The position numbers and the translations under genes were made by a program. From an uncultured Pseudovibrio sp. (lineage in GTDB: Bacteria > Pseudomonadota > Alphaproteobacteria > Rhizobiales > Stappiaceae), in assembly GCA_947502585.1 (NCBI GenBank), contig CANNAV010000023.1:1-41212 (forward strand): a stretch of 41,212 nucleotides of DNA, in the 5' to 3' direction. This document shows positions 1 through 7,163 of the stretch, one piece after another (position 1 is the first letter of the stretch; each line of letters begins with the position of its first letter). Under the pieces are notes generated by a model. It made no database searches, was not told the DNA's origin, and saw nothing but the letters and a program-made list of their open reading frames with translations.

Positions 1-2
1 AA

Positions 3-485
3 CATGGGGAGTACGATGGGGAAGGCTGGCAATTATCTGCCGAGGCTAATTATGAGATCCCGTTATATGGGCAGATCAATCTGGAGCCCTTTGTCGGAAC
101 CTCCTATATCAGTGTCGATACAGATGGATTTACCGAAGACGGCGGCAGTGCTGCCCTGAGAAAGAAATCCGAACGGGTCGGGACAGCGTTCACCACATTG
201 GGCATGCGCACATCCTTTACACTGCAGGACTGGGTTAGCCTCAACACGGCGCTGAGCTGGCGCTATGCCTATGGCGATACAACGCCGGAGGCCCGTCTTT
301 TCCTGAATAACAGTTCTGGTTTCAACATTGACGGTGCGTCGATCTCAAGAAACGCCCTGGAGACCGAAATCGACCTGGATTTCCATATTGCGGAAAATGT
401 AGCCCTGAGTGCAGGTTACAATGGGCTGTATGGCAATGAATCCACAACCCATATTGTGGAGGCTGACTTTACCTATAAATTCTAG
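3..485 (+). CDS. Autotransporter outer-membrane beta-barrel, C-terminal fragment
   Basis: The reading frame is open from base 3 to a TAG at 483-485, so the gene enters from the left and only its last 160 residues are visible. They show alternating hydrophobic and polar residues typical of outer-membrane beta strands (for example FVGTSYISVD and DFTYKF) and end in phenylalanine, the usual C-terminal residue recognised by the BAM machinery. Known families ending this way are type V autotransporters, whose barrel anchors an exported passenger domain. The passenger lies outside the window, so the surface function cannot be told. An internal TTG at 198 would give a 95-residue frame but is not a real start, because the barrel pattern continues upstream of it. 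Confidence 0.75.
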   Translation, partial: HGEYDGEGWQLSAEANYEIPLYGQINLEPFVGTSYISVDTDGFTEDGGSAALRKKSERVGTAFTTLGMRTSFTLQDWVSLNTALSWRYAYGDTTPEARLFLNNSSGFNIDGASISRNALETEIDLDFHIAENVALSAGYNGLYGNESTTHIVEADFTYKF

Positions 486-496
486 TGGCATAGTCC

Positions 497-522
497 GCAA
501 GGGTTGAAAAATCGACCCTTGC
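497..522 (+). terminator. Short hairpin after the autotransporter stop
   Basis: GCAAGGGT at 497-504 is complementary to ACCCTTGC at 515-522 with a 10-nt loop, 11 nt after the autotransporter stop. There is no T-tract, so it may be a weak terminator or a 3'-end stabiliser. Confidence 0.35.
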
Positions 523-537
523 ATGACGCTATGAACG

Positions 538-586
538 CCAGGGTTGATGCATGAAAACCTTACAGGGCTTGATGCATCAACCCTGG
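538..586. repeat. Perfect 15-bp inverted repeat, possible IS end
   Basis: CCAGGGTTGATGCAT at 538-552 is repeated in inverted orientation at 572-586 with 19 nt between. It lies immediately beside the 3' side of the degenerate ISAs1-type transposase at 590-977. The right arm could therefore be that element's terminal inverted repeat and the left arm a solo end of another copy. That assignment is inference; only the repeat itself is seen. Confidence 0.55.
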
Positions 587-589
587 TTG

Positions 590-977
590 TCAATGGTAGC
601 GGATATATTTTGCCATGCTCCTGGAGCTGCCCTCAAATGAGGCAATCAGAACAGCCCCGCGATTTCGGTTTTCCCTCTGATATCGGGTTTGTATTCCATC
701 ATCACACCGATTTCAGAGCTGCCGCTGGTGTCTGTCCCTGAGCTTCTGTACATCGGAGCAGAGCGTATATTTTCGCGTCTCTATGGTCCGTGTCCACCAT
801 CAATGTCTAGCTTTTGGTGAGGAAACCGGTTCCGGTCCCACGCTCAGGGTGCTCATAAGAGAAAGGATCGACGTCCTCACGCAAACGTCCCTGATTGTTT
901 CTCAGTGCAATCCGGCAATCGGCTTCCTGATCAAGGATTTGCTGGCAAATTTTACGTTGGCAACCCATCGCATCGGT
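590..977 (-). pseudogene. Decayed ISAs1-family transposase remnant
   Basis: Read on the minus strand, 977 to about 855 gives TDAMGCQRKICQQILDQEAD followed by ALRNNQGRLREDV. This is the highly conserved catalytic-core block of ISAs1-family DDE transposases (usual form: DAMGCQ, then ALKGNQ..LHEDV). Further along come a stop at 807-809, then VDTDHRDAKIY (compare VDGDHGRIETRxY), and after a frame change a stretch ending SSRSMAKYIRYH with a stop at 590-592, corresponding to the SL..A..R.HW block. At least one nonsense codon and one frameshift are present, and the N-terminal third and extreme C-terminus are missing or unrecognisable. It is a dead relic of an insertion sequence. Family assignment rests on these motifs remembered from the family, not on a search. 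Confidence 0.7.
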
Positions 978-1420
978 TCTCTCGCAAATTTTAGAGGTGG
1001 TCAGACCAGACCTGTGGAACGGGCACAGCTATCCTGCGAGCGCCATAAACTGACGAAAGGCCGGCACACCTTCCTGTCCCGGTTGCCCTTTTTGATTATG
1101 TGAACCACTTCAATCCTGTAGCGGCAGGAAAACGGGTAGCGAACGTAAAAGAAAAACGCCTACAGTATCGCGTCTTTGGGGTAGTGGCTTCCTTTGAAAC
1201 TGAACACAGCAGCAATCCTCAATGAAGGGTTACACCGCCGTTATATTGCAGACAATCAACCACATGTTGCGCACGACCCAAATAAGTTTGCAACAGAACC
1301 AGGGCACGTATTCCATGCGCATCTACCAGGTCTTGGCAGCAGGGGCGGAGAGACCTTTCTCCGCCCCTGCTACGGCTCTGACCACAAAGGCATATTGCAT
1401 GAATTGACCTGTAAGTTTCC
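978..1420. other. Intergenic stretch without a gene
   Basis: Nothing here reads as a convincing gene on either strand. The left part could be unrecognisable N-terminal transposase debris; the right part holds the perfect hairpin at 1338-1371. Confidence 0.5.
1338..1371. repeat. Perfect 14-bp hairpin, terminator-like
   Basis: AGCAGGGGCGGAGA at 1338-1351 pairs perfectly with TCTCCGCCCCTGCT at 1358-1371 over a 6-nt loop. It lies 49 bp beyond the 3' end of the minus-strand methyltransferase gene and could stop its transcription. There is no T-run on either side, so a classic rho-independent terminator is not proven. Confidence 0.5.
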
Positions 1421-2044
1421 CTAGATCTTACGGGCGACAATGAAACGTCCCATTGGCGATGCCGGATAATTGCCTGTCTCAAGAATCTTGAAGCCTGCCT
1501 GTTCAATCCGGCGCCCCAGGTCCACTTGCCTGAAGTAGGTCACATAAGGCGCATACCTCACAACACGCATCACATTGATCAGCCAGCGCCAGTAGAAGGC
1601 GGAATCGCCCAGGCATGGCGTCTTGGAAATGAGCAGACCACCGGGCTTCACAAGTCGCTGTACCTGATTGATTGCATCAGCCGGACCTTTGATCAGGTGA
1701 ATCACATTAAATGCCATCACCACATCATAGGTCCTGCCATCAAGGGCCAGAGTTTCTGCAGAAGTATGCACAAAACTTACATTCTCAATGCCGTCGTTCC
1801 ACGCTTTTTCACGCCCAAACTCAATCATTTTACCGGAAATATCGCTGGCAGTCACTTGCCTGACATGCCTGGCTAAGAGCCTCGCCGTCGCACCACTGCC
1901 ACATCCAAGCTCCAACACCTCTTGCTCTGTGGTGAGATATGAACGCACACGGTCCATTGCCTTCTCATAGGAAGCAACATCTTTCATTGGTCGCGCCACA
2001 TATCCTGGCGCACGCCTGTCCCAAAATCCTGCGGAATTTTGCAT
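1421..2044 (-). CDS. Class I SAM-dependent methyltransferase (UbiE/COQ5-like)
   Basis: The product of 207 residues has the Rossmann methyltransferase fold signature: motif I VLELGCGSGATARLL at about residues 43-57, an acidic residue ending strand 2 (TASDIS), a motif near ETLALDGRTYDVVMAFNVIHLI, and a post-motif LVKPGGLLISKTP. The family transfers a methyl group from S-adenosylmethionine; the acceptor is not evident. The start at 2044 is chosen because GGAGGG lies about 8 nt upstream and the protein then begins MQNSAGFWDRRAP, typical of the family. An alternative start at 2101 would add 19 residues unlike the family. The gene is divergent from the LysR regulator at 2130, separated by 85 bp, so the regulator may control it. 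Confidence 0.85.
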   Translation of the reverse strand: MQNSAGFWDRRAPGYVARPMKDVASYEKAMDRVRSYLTTEQEVLELGCGSGATARLLARHVRQVTASDISGKMIEFGREKAWNDGIENVSFVHTSAETLALDGRTYDVVMAFNVIHLIKGPADAINQVQRLVKPGGLLISKTPCLGDSAFYWRWLINVMRVVRYAPYVTYFRQVDLGRRIEQAGFKILETGNYPASPMGRFIVARKI

Positions 2045-2117
2045 CCAAAACCCTCCATTTCCCGTAGTGTACCCATACACATTCTTAAAACAAATTGCCA
2101 AAATTCGCAGTTGAGGT

Positions 2118-2131
2118 ATACAAATATGTAT
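2118..2131. promoter_or_regulatory. Palindrome overlapping the LysR start, possible autoregulatory site
   Basis: ATACA-AATA-TGTAT at 2118-2131 is a perfect 5-bp inverted repeat with a 4-bp spacer. It overlaps the LysR start codon at 2130 within the divergent intergenic region. LysR regulators commonly bind dyads between divergent genes and repress their own gene. The role is inference. Confidence 0.35.
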
Positions 2132-3032
2132 GAATTGGCAGAGCGTCTCGTTCGACTGGAATCAGGCCCGCGCTTTCCTTGTCACCGCCGAGGAAGGCTC
2201 CCTTTCTGCTGCTGCAAGGGCCCTTGGCCTCACCCAACCTACACTTGGCAGACAAGTCAGCGCACTGGAAGACGCACTCGGCGTAACACTGTTTGAGCGG
2301 GCTGGTCGCTCTCTCACCCTTACACAGGCTGGTTTTGAACTCCTGGAGCATGTGAAATCAATGGGAGAGGCCGCCAGCCGCATTTCATTGACAGCTTCTG
2401 GCCAGTCTCAGGAAATTGACGGAACCGTCTGCATCAGCGCAAGCGACACCGCCTCAGCCTTCATCCTCACCCCAATTCTGAAGCAACTGCGCGAGATTGC
2501 ACCTGCAATTCACGTGGAGATCATAGCAACTAACTCCGTCAGTGACCTGCAGCAACGCGAAGCAGATATCGCCATCCGCCATGTCCGCCCGGAACAACCA
2601 GACCTGACCGCAAGGCTTGTAAGAGAAACCACTGCACACTTTTATGCCAGCAAAACCTATCTGGACCGCAAAGGGCGGCCGCAATCGGCCAGTGACGTGG
2701 CAAACCACGAGTTCATAGCCTTCGACAGACCAGATCGCTTCCTCAGGTACTTCACAGAAACAGGCCTCTTGCTCAGAGAAAACAACTTCAGACAAACAAC
2801 AGCAAGCGGTCTGGTGGGATGGGAATTCGCCAGAAATGGTCTCGGTATCATCGTCATGATCAAGGATATCGCCGAAAAGTTTCCGGAGATGGAACAGGTG
2901 CTGCCAGGGTTCAAGCCATTCGTCGTGCCCTTCTGGCTGGCAACCCACCGGGAGCTGCACACCTCAAAGCGCATCCGCCTGGTGTTCGACCTTCTGGCGG
3001 ACACGCTTTCAGGCAAACAACTGCCAGGCTGA
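2130..3032 (+). CDS. LysR-family transcriptional regulator
   Basis: The 300-residue length is typical of LysR regulators. Residues 9-68 form the winged helix-turn-helix: FDWNQARAFLVTAEEGSLSA, then AARALGLTQPTLGRQVSALE and LFERAGRSLTLTQAG. The rest is a substrate-binding effector domain beginning with GTVCISASDT at about residue 98. The ATG at 2130 is used because the HTH begins only eight residues later and TTGAGGT lies upstream. The effector is unknown. It is transcribed away from the SAM methyltransferase gene, the usual arrangement for a LysR regulator and its target, so the methyltransferase is the first candidate target. Nothing suggests truncation or transfer. Confidence 0.92.
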   Translation: MNWQSVSFDWNQARAFLVTAEEGSLSAAARALGLTQPTLGRQVSALEDALGVTLFERAGRSLTLTQAGFELLEHVKSMGEAASRISLTASGQSQEIDGTVCISASDTASAFILTPILKQLREIAPAIHVEIIATNSVSDLQQREADIAIRHVRPEQPDLTARLVRETTAHFYASKTYLDRKGRPQSASDVANHEFIAFDRPDRFLRYFTETGLLLRENNFRQTTASGLVGWEFARNGLGIIVMIKDIAEKFPEMEQVLPGFKPFVVPFWLATHRELHTSKRIRLVFDLLADTLSGKQLPG

Positions 3033-3490
3033 CACCGGCACCCAGCCAGCTCTTTACCTGTTCCAGACGCAAGCAGGAGCAAGCCCTTATCGGGCAGTCT
3101 GTGAAGAAAGGTGCCTTCTCCCGGTGCGACCAACCGGAAAATCCCTTCTCCTAGAATGCGCCAGCCTGCCAGTCCCGTCAAAAGAGATCACACAAATCAC
3201 CTCACTCCTGCCGGTATGCCCCTAAAGCCCGCTCTGTTCCTTCCCACTACGTGACTATCCACAAGGCACCATCCTGCACAAAAGCCCGGGAATGAAGCAA
3301 ACAGAGAAGAAACCTACCTCTGTTTTCTACAAAACTGATCAACTAGCGATCTCCGCCTTGATCAGGATCACAGCAACACTACCTCACATAAGTAAGCTTG
3401 CGTACTCACCGTCTCTGCAACCTCTTGACCTGCCCTCACCATTGGTAATAAGTCCTGAAGGTCCGAACTCGGCAACAGAAGATAGCTCTG
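3033..3490. other. Intergenic region before copA
   Basis: No convincing gene is present. A TTGACC hexamer at 3425-3430 could be a -35 element for copA, but the best -10-like match (TAATAA at 3446) is only 15 bp away. I see no clear CueR-type dyad. Confidence 0.4.
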
Positions 3491-5716
3491 ATGAACGCAC
3501 ACTCAGCCTCCGCAGCCCAAACCGTCAAACTCGACATCACCGGAATGACATGTGCAGGTTGCGCGTCTCGCCTGGAAAAGACCCTTCAGGCAACCGAGGG
3601 TGTGGTCAGGGCCACCGTCAACTTCGCGCTTGAAACGGCAGAGGTGGAACACCTGCCGCAGGTCGCCGCAATCGATCTGGTTGATGTGGTCTCCACCGCT
3701 GGCTTTGACGCAAAAGAGCGCCGGGACGAGGCAGAAGCAACAAAGAAGGCTTTTGAGGAGCGCGAAGCACATAGTGACGCAAAAGAACGCAAAACCTTTC
3801 AACTTTTAACGCTATCAACGCTGCTTGCAATTCCCCTGGTTATTCCAATGTTTTTGGAGGCTTTTGGCGTGCAGCACGAGGTCCCTGGCGTGCTGCAGTT
3901 TGCATTAGCAACGCCGATCCAGCTTTTCGTCGGAGTGCGATTCTACAAAGGTGCGTTTGCAGCGCTGCGCCATGGTGGTGCCAACATGGATACCCTCGTC
4001 TCGCTGGGTACATCAGCCGCTTATCTGTATAGCGTTTATAACGTCTTCTTCGCCGGGCAGATGCAGGCAACGGACCTCTATTTTGAAGCATCCGCTGTCA
4101 TCCTTACCCTCATTTTGATGGGTAAGTATCTGGAAATGCGGGTAAAAAGATTCACAACCGCTGCCGTTCGCTCCCTCATTGCTTTACGTCCAACCACAGC
4201 CAACAAGATCGTTGGTGACAAATTTATCCCCACCAGAATCTCAGATCTGCGGCTTGGGGACTACATTGTTATCAAGCCGGGAGAACGCGTTCCAACCGAT
4301 GGCCTGATTGAAGAGGGCGAGAGCGAGCTGGATGAATCTATGCTCACTGGCGAGAACCTTCCCGTGCATAAAAACAAGGGTGATCAGGTAACCTGTGGAA
4401 CAATCAACGGAGCCGGTGCAATCTTTGTGCGCACCACAGCCCTTGCTGCATCAACCCGCTTAGCCCAGATTATCCGCCTTGTTGAAGGTGCTCAGGCCTC
4501 CAGGGCACCGGTGCAGAAATTAGTCGATAAAATCTCCGCTATTTTTGTTCCCGTTATTGTACTGATCGCCCTGGCAACCTTTGCTGGCTGGATGCTTTAC
4601 TCCGGCGATGTCACAACAGCCGTCAGCGCGTCCGTCGCCGTCCTCGTCATCGCCTGCCCTTGCGCACTGGGACTTGCTACCCCAATAGCACTTATCGCAG
4701 GCACCAGCGCTGCTGCAAAGGCTGGCATACTTATCCGCGATATCGAAGCGCTGGAACGTGCCCATACAGTTGATACCATTCTCTTCGACAAGACTGGCAC
4801 ACTCACCGTCGGCAAGCCAGTTCTGACGGATGCTCAGGCGTTTGACCGCAATGACGATCGTCTGCTGACAATCGCTGCCAGCATCCATCTGGGCAGTGAG
4901 CACCCACTTGCCAGTGCGCTTATCCGCGCAGCGGAGGAGCGTAATCTCAAGCTCACCCGCCCACGCTCCATCAAAGCTATCCCCGGCAAGGGCCTCATTG
5001 CAGAACTCACCGGACAGCAGATCTCTATCGGCAACGCAGCGCTGATGAAAGACCTGAATGTCACCCCATCCATGATGGGTGATGGCCTTATAAAGACTTA
5101 TGAATCCTCAGGTAAAACTGCTGTTACAGTCGCACTCGGAGACCGTGCCATCGGCGTCCTCGCCTTTGTTGATCAGGCACGGGACTCTGCCCGGGAAGCC
5201 ATTAAAACCCTGAAAAATCAGGGCATTCGTACAGTCATGATCACAGGTGACACAGAGTTGGCGGCAAAAAATATCGCAGATCTGGTTGGCATTGACGAGT
5301 TCCAGGCACGCGTTAAGCCTGACAGTAAGAACCTGATCGTAAATGCTTTGAAAGAACAAGGCTATAGGGTTGCAATGGTCGGGGACGGCGTCAACGATGC
5401 CCCTGCTCTGGCAGCTGCTGACCTTGGCATCGCGATGGGGTCTGGTGCTTATGTTGCACTTGAAACCGCAGGCATAACACTCATGCGCTCCGAGCCAAAG
5501 ACGATTACGGCAGCACTGGACATCTCCAGGTCAACCCTCAGAAAAATAAGACAAAATATATTCTGGGCCTTCATCTACAACATCATCGGCATTCCATTGG
5601 CGGCACTGGGATTGCTCTCTCCTGTCATCGCAGGAGCTGCCATGGCCATGAGTTCTGTCTCTGTAGTGACTAACGCAATGCTGTTGAGGCGCTGGAAACC
5701 GAAGAACATGAACTAA
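3491..5716 (+). CDS. copA: Copper-translocating P1B-type ATPase
   Basis: This 741-residue inner-membrane pump exports copper from the cytoplasm at the expense of ATP. One N-terminal heavy-metal domain carries GMTCAGC (Cys21, Cys24). The transmembrane metal site is CPC at residues 389-391, the phosphorylation motif DKTGTLT starts at Asp433, the P1B nucleotide-domain HP pair is at 471-472, and the hinge motif GDGVNDAP starts at Gly631. The late helices contain FIYN and MAMSS, the residues that mark the copper(I) subclass P1B-1. Transmembrane segments precede and follow each signature as expected. It has one metal domain rather than two, which is common. No copper chaperone or CueR regulator gene is adjacent, so regulation is not visible. 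Function as a silver pump as well is possible. Confidence 0.93.
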   Translation: MNAHSASAAQTVKLDITGMTCAGCASRLEKTLQATEGVVRATVNFALETAEVEHLPQVAAIDLVDVVSTAGFDAKERRDEAEATKKAFEEREAHSDAKERKTFQLLTLSTLLAIPLVIPMFLEAFGVQHEVPGVLQFALATPIQLFVGVRFYKGAFAALRHGGANMDTLVSLGTSAAYLYSVYNVFFAGQMQATDLYFEASAVILTLILMGKYLEMRVKRFTTAAVRSLIALRPTTANKIVGDKFIPTRISDLRLGDYIVIKPGERVPTDGLIEEGESELDESMLTGENLPVHKNKGDQVTCGTINGAGAIFVRTTALAASTRLAQIIRLVEGAQASRAPVQKLVDKISAIFVPVIVLIALATFAGWMLYSGDVTTAVSASVAVLVIACPCALGLATPIALIAGTSAAAKAGILIRDIEALERAHTVDTILFDKTGTLTVGKPVLTDAQAFDRNDDRLLTIAASIHLGSEHPLASALIRAAEERNLKLTRPRSIKAIPGKGLIAELTGQQISIGNAALMKDLNVTPSMMGDGLIKTYESSGKTAVTVALGDRAIGVLAFVDQARDSAREAIKTLKNQGIRTVMITGDTELAAKNIADLVGIDEFQARVKPDSKNLIVNALKEQGYRVAMVGDGVNDAPALAAADLGIAMGSGAYVALETAGITLMRSEPKTITAALDISRSTLRKIRQNIFWAFIYNIIGIPLAALGLLSPVIAGAAMAMSSVSVVTNAMLLRRWKPKNMN

Positions 5717-5992
5717 CATCATCAATTCAGCCTTGGAAGAAAACCTCAGCGGCTGAGTTGTTATAAACTGTCATTCGGTTGACCAATTCAATCATCCCCG
5801 GAAGAGTTCAGATCAATTTTGGACAGCTCCTTTGCAAAGCCGAATAATTATCATTTCCAATTATGTTGATTTAATAGATTAATTTACCTCAGGTGAAAAA
5901 CAAAAGGCTCTTATACAGGTCAGCGGAAGCATCTGAGAGGGATGGCTCCCTGACCACACACATCCAACCATTTAGCCGACAAACCTTTTCGA

Positions 5993-6081
5993 GCGTATCC
6001 CCGAAAAGTGGTCCGGTTTTCGGGGATACGCATGAAAATAGGGAGTTAGAGCATGATGCATATAATCGAAACATGCTCTAA
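5993..6081 (+). repeat. RIME-like palindromic repeat, copy 1
   Basis: The element consists of two palindromes. GCGTATCCCCGAAAA at 5993-6007 pairs with 6017-6031, and TTAGAGCATG at 6046-6055 pairs with CATGCTCTAA at 6072-6081. The same two-palindrome unit recurs at 8720-8819 and, inverted and more diverged, at 37235-37332. The core CCCGAAAAGTGG..CCGGTTTTCGG matches what I remember of RIME1-type intergenic mosaic elements of rhizobia. Confidence 0.8.
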
Positions 6082-6090
6082 TGGAATGAG

Positions 6091-6126
6091 AAAGGCCAGA
6101 ATAACAAGGCAAGTTTCTGGCCTTTT
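6091..6126 (+). terminator. Rho-independent terminator
   Basis: AAAGGCCAGAA at 6091-6101 pairs perfectly with TTCTGGCCTTT at 6115-6125, with T residues at the end of the stem on the plus strand. Its nearest upstream gene on this strand is copA, 375 bp away. Confidence 0.75.
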
Positions 6127-6219
6127 ATCTCGCTTGCAAATTTTGTTTACTTAGTATTTTAAGCATGTATCAATCAATAAAAATCCGCCAAACCGTGCAG
6201 GCATGGGAGAATAAGTGTA

Positions 6220-6966
6220 ATGGATGGTCAGCGTCGCCGTTATCAGGAAGTAGCTGGGGTCTTACGCAAAGAGTTAGGCAACGGAACCTTCAAGGTTGGG
6301 GATCGTCTGCGGCCAGAGCGCCAGATTTCTGAAGAAATGAATGTCAGTCGCTCACTCCTTCGCGATGCTATGATTATGCTTGAGATTGAAGGCCTGGTTG
6401 ATGTGCGCAAAGGATCAGGCACTTACGTAATGCGCCTGCCTGATGCGAAAAAAGTTACTCCCACCTCATATCTGGAAGACACCGGACCGTTTGAGCTCCT
6501 TCAGGCACGCCAGCTTATGGAAAGCAACGTCGCCGCTTTCGCAGCCTCCATGGTCACCAAAGCTGATATCCTGCGCATGCGCGATGCCCTGGAAAGGGAA
6601 CGCGAAGACCTTGCAAAAGGCTCTGGCGGATATGAAGCGGATGAAGAGTTCCACCTGCTCATCACAGAAGCCACTCAGAACTCTGTGCTGGTCAGTATGG
6701 TCAGAAACCTCTGGCAACAGCGTACCCGCTCCAGAATGTGGGATAAATTACACGAGCGCATCTTCGACAACACCTACCGCGAGGAATGGCTCCACGACCA
6801 TCAGGAAATCCTTGATGCTCTGAAGCGAAGAGACCCGCAAGCAGCAAAACAAGCGATGTGGCAACACCTTGAAAACGTCAAAAAACGTCTTCTGGAGTTA
6901 TCTGACGTAGATGATCCAGCCTTTGATGCTTACCTGTTCCAGCAGGATCCGCTGACGACCGCATAA
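6220..6966 (+). CDS. GntR-family regulator, FadR subfamily
   Basis: The 248-residue protein has an N-terminal winged helix-turn-helix at about residues 8-70, including LRPERQISEEMNVSRSLLRD and the wing VRKGSGTYV. A C-terminal all-helical FCD ligand domain runs from about residue 88 to 215 (LLQARQLMESNVAAFAA..., EFHLLITEATQNSVL, and H-containing EEWLHDHQEILDAL). FadR-type proteins usually repress genes for organic acid or sugar acid catabolism and release DNA on binding a carboxylate; the ligand here is unknown. The ATG at 6220 follows GGGAGA at a usable distance. It stands alone, 197 bp before the CYTH-CHAD gene on the same strand, which it may or may not control. Confidence 0.9.
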   Translation: MDGQRRRYQEVAGVLRKELGNGTFKVGDRLRPERQISEEMNVSRSLLRDAMIMLEIEGLVDVRKGSGTYVMRLPDAKKVTPTSYLEDTGPFELLQARQLMESNVAAFAASMVTKADILRMRDALEREREDLAKGSGGYEADEEFHLLITEATQNSVLVSMVRNLWQQRTRSRMWDKLHERIFDNTYREEWLHDHQEILDALKRRDPQAAKQAMWQHLENVKKRLLELSDVDDPAFDAYLFQQDPLTTA

Positions 6967-7163
6967 CCCACCAACGGGCATTAATCCGGCACATCTCATA
7001 ATGTCATTGCCAGATGGGGATTATATCTTTGATAAATTCCCATAGACGCTTTGCACTCTTTACATGGGCATGCGTTCGCGAGATGTTTATTACGCAAAAT
7101 CAACAAGAGTGGGATGGAACAAGCTTCCACTTCGCACGCTGTGCATAGGGTAGTCCGGAAATC

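Larger units (their letters stand above)
5717..6219. other. Intergenic region with repeat, terminator and possible small RNA
   Basis: After copA there is a weak 5-bp hairpin at 5745-5757 followed by TTGTT. A bulged hairpin (AGGGA/TCCCT flanked by GGTC/GACC) lies around 5918-5955, then the RIME-like repeat at 5993-6081, and a strong terminator at 6091-6126. Short open frames across the repeat are not genes. A transcript ending at 6126 could be a small RNA or a long copA 3' end. Confidence 0.45.

Noticed and set aside
783..1103. Plus-strand frame of 106 codons
   Set aside because: The minus strand of the same bases encodes the ISAs1 transposase relic, so this frame is incidental.
3425..3451. 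CueR-type promoter before copA
   Set aside because: TTGACC is present, but the spacing to a -10 is 15 bp rather than about 19 and no dyad is evident.
5893..6081. Small frames on both strands before the FadR gene
   Set aside because: They run through the RIME-like repeat and end in its palindrome; not coding.
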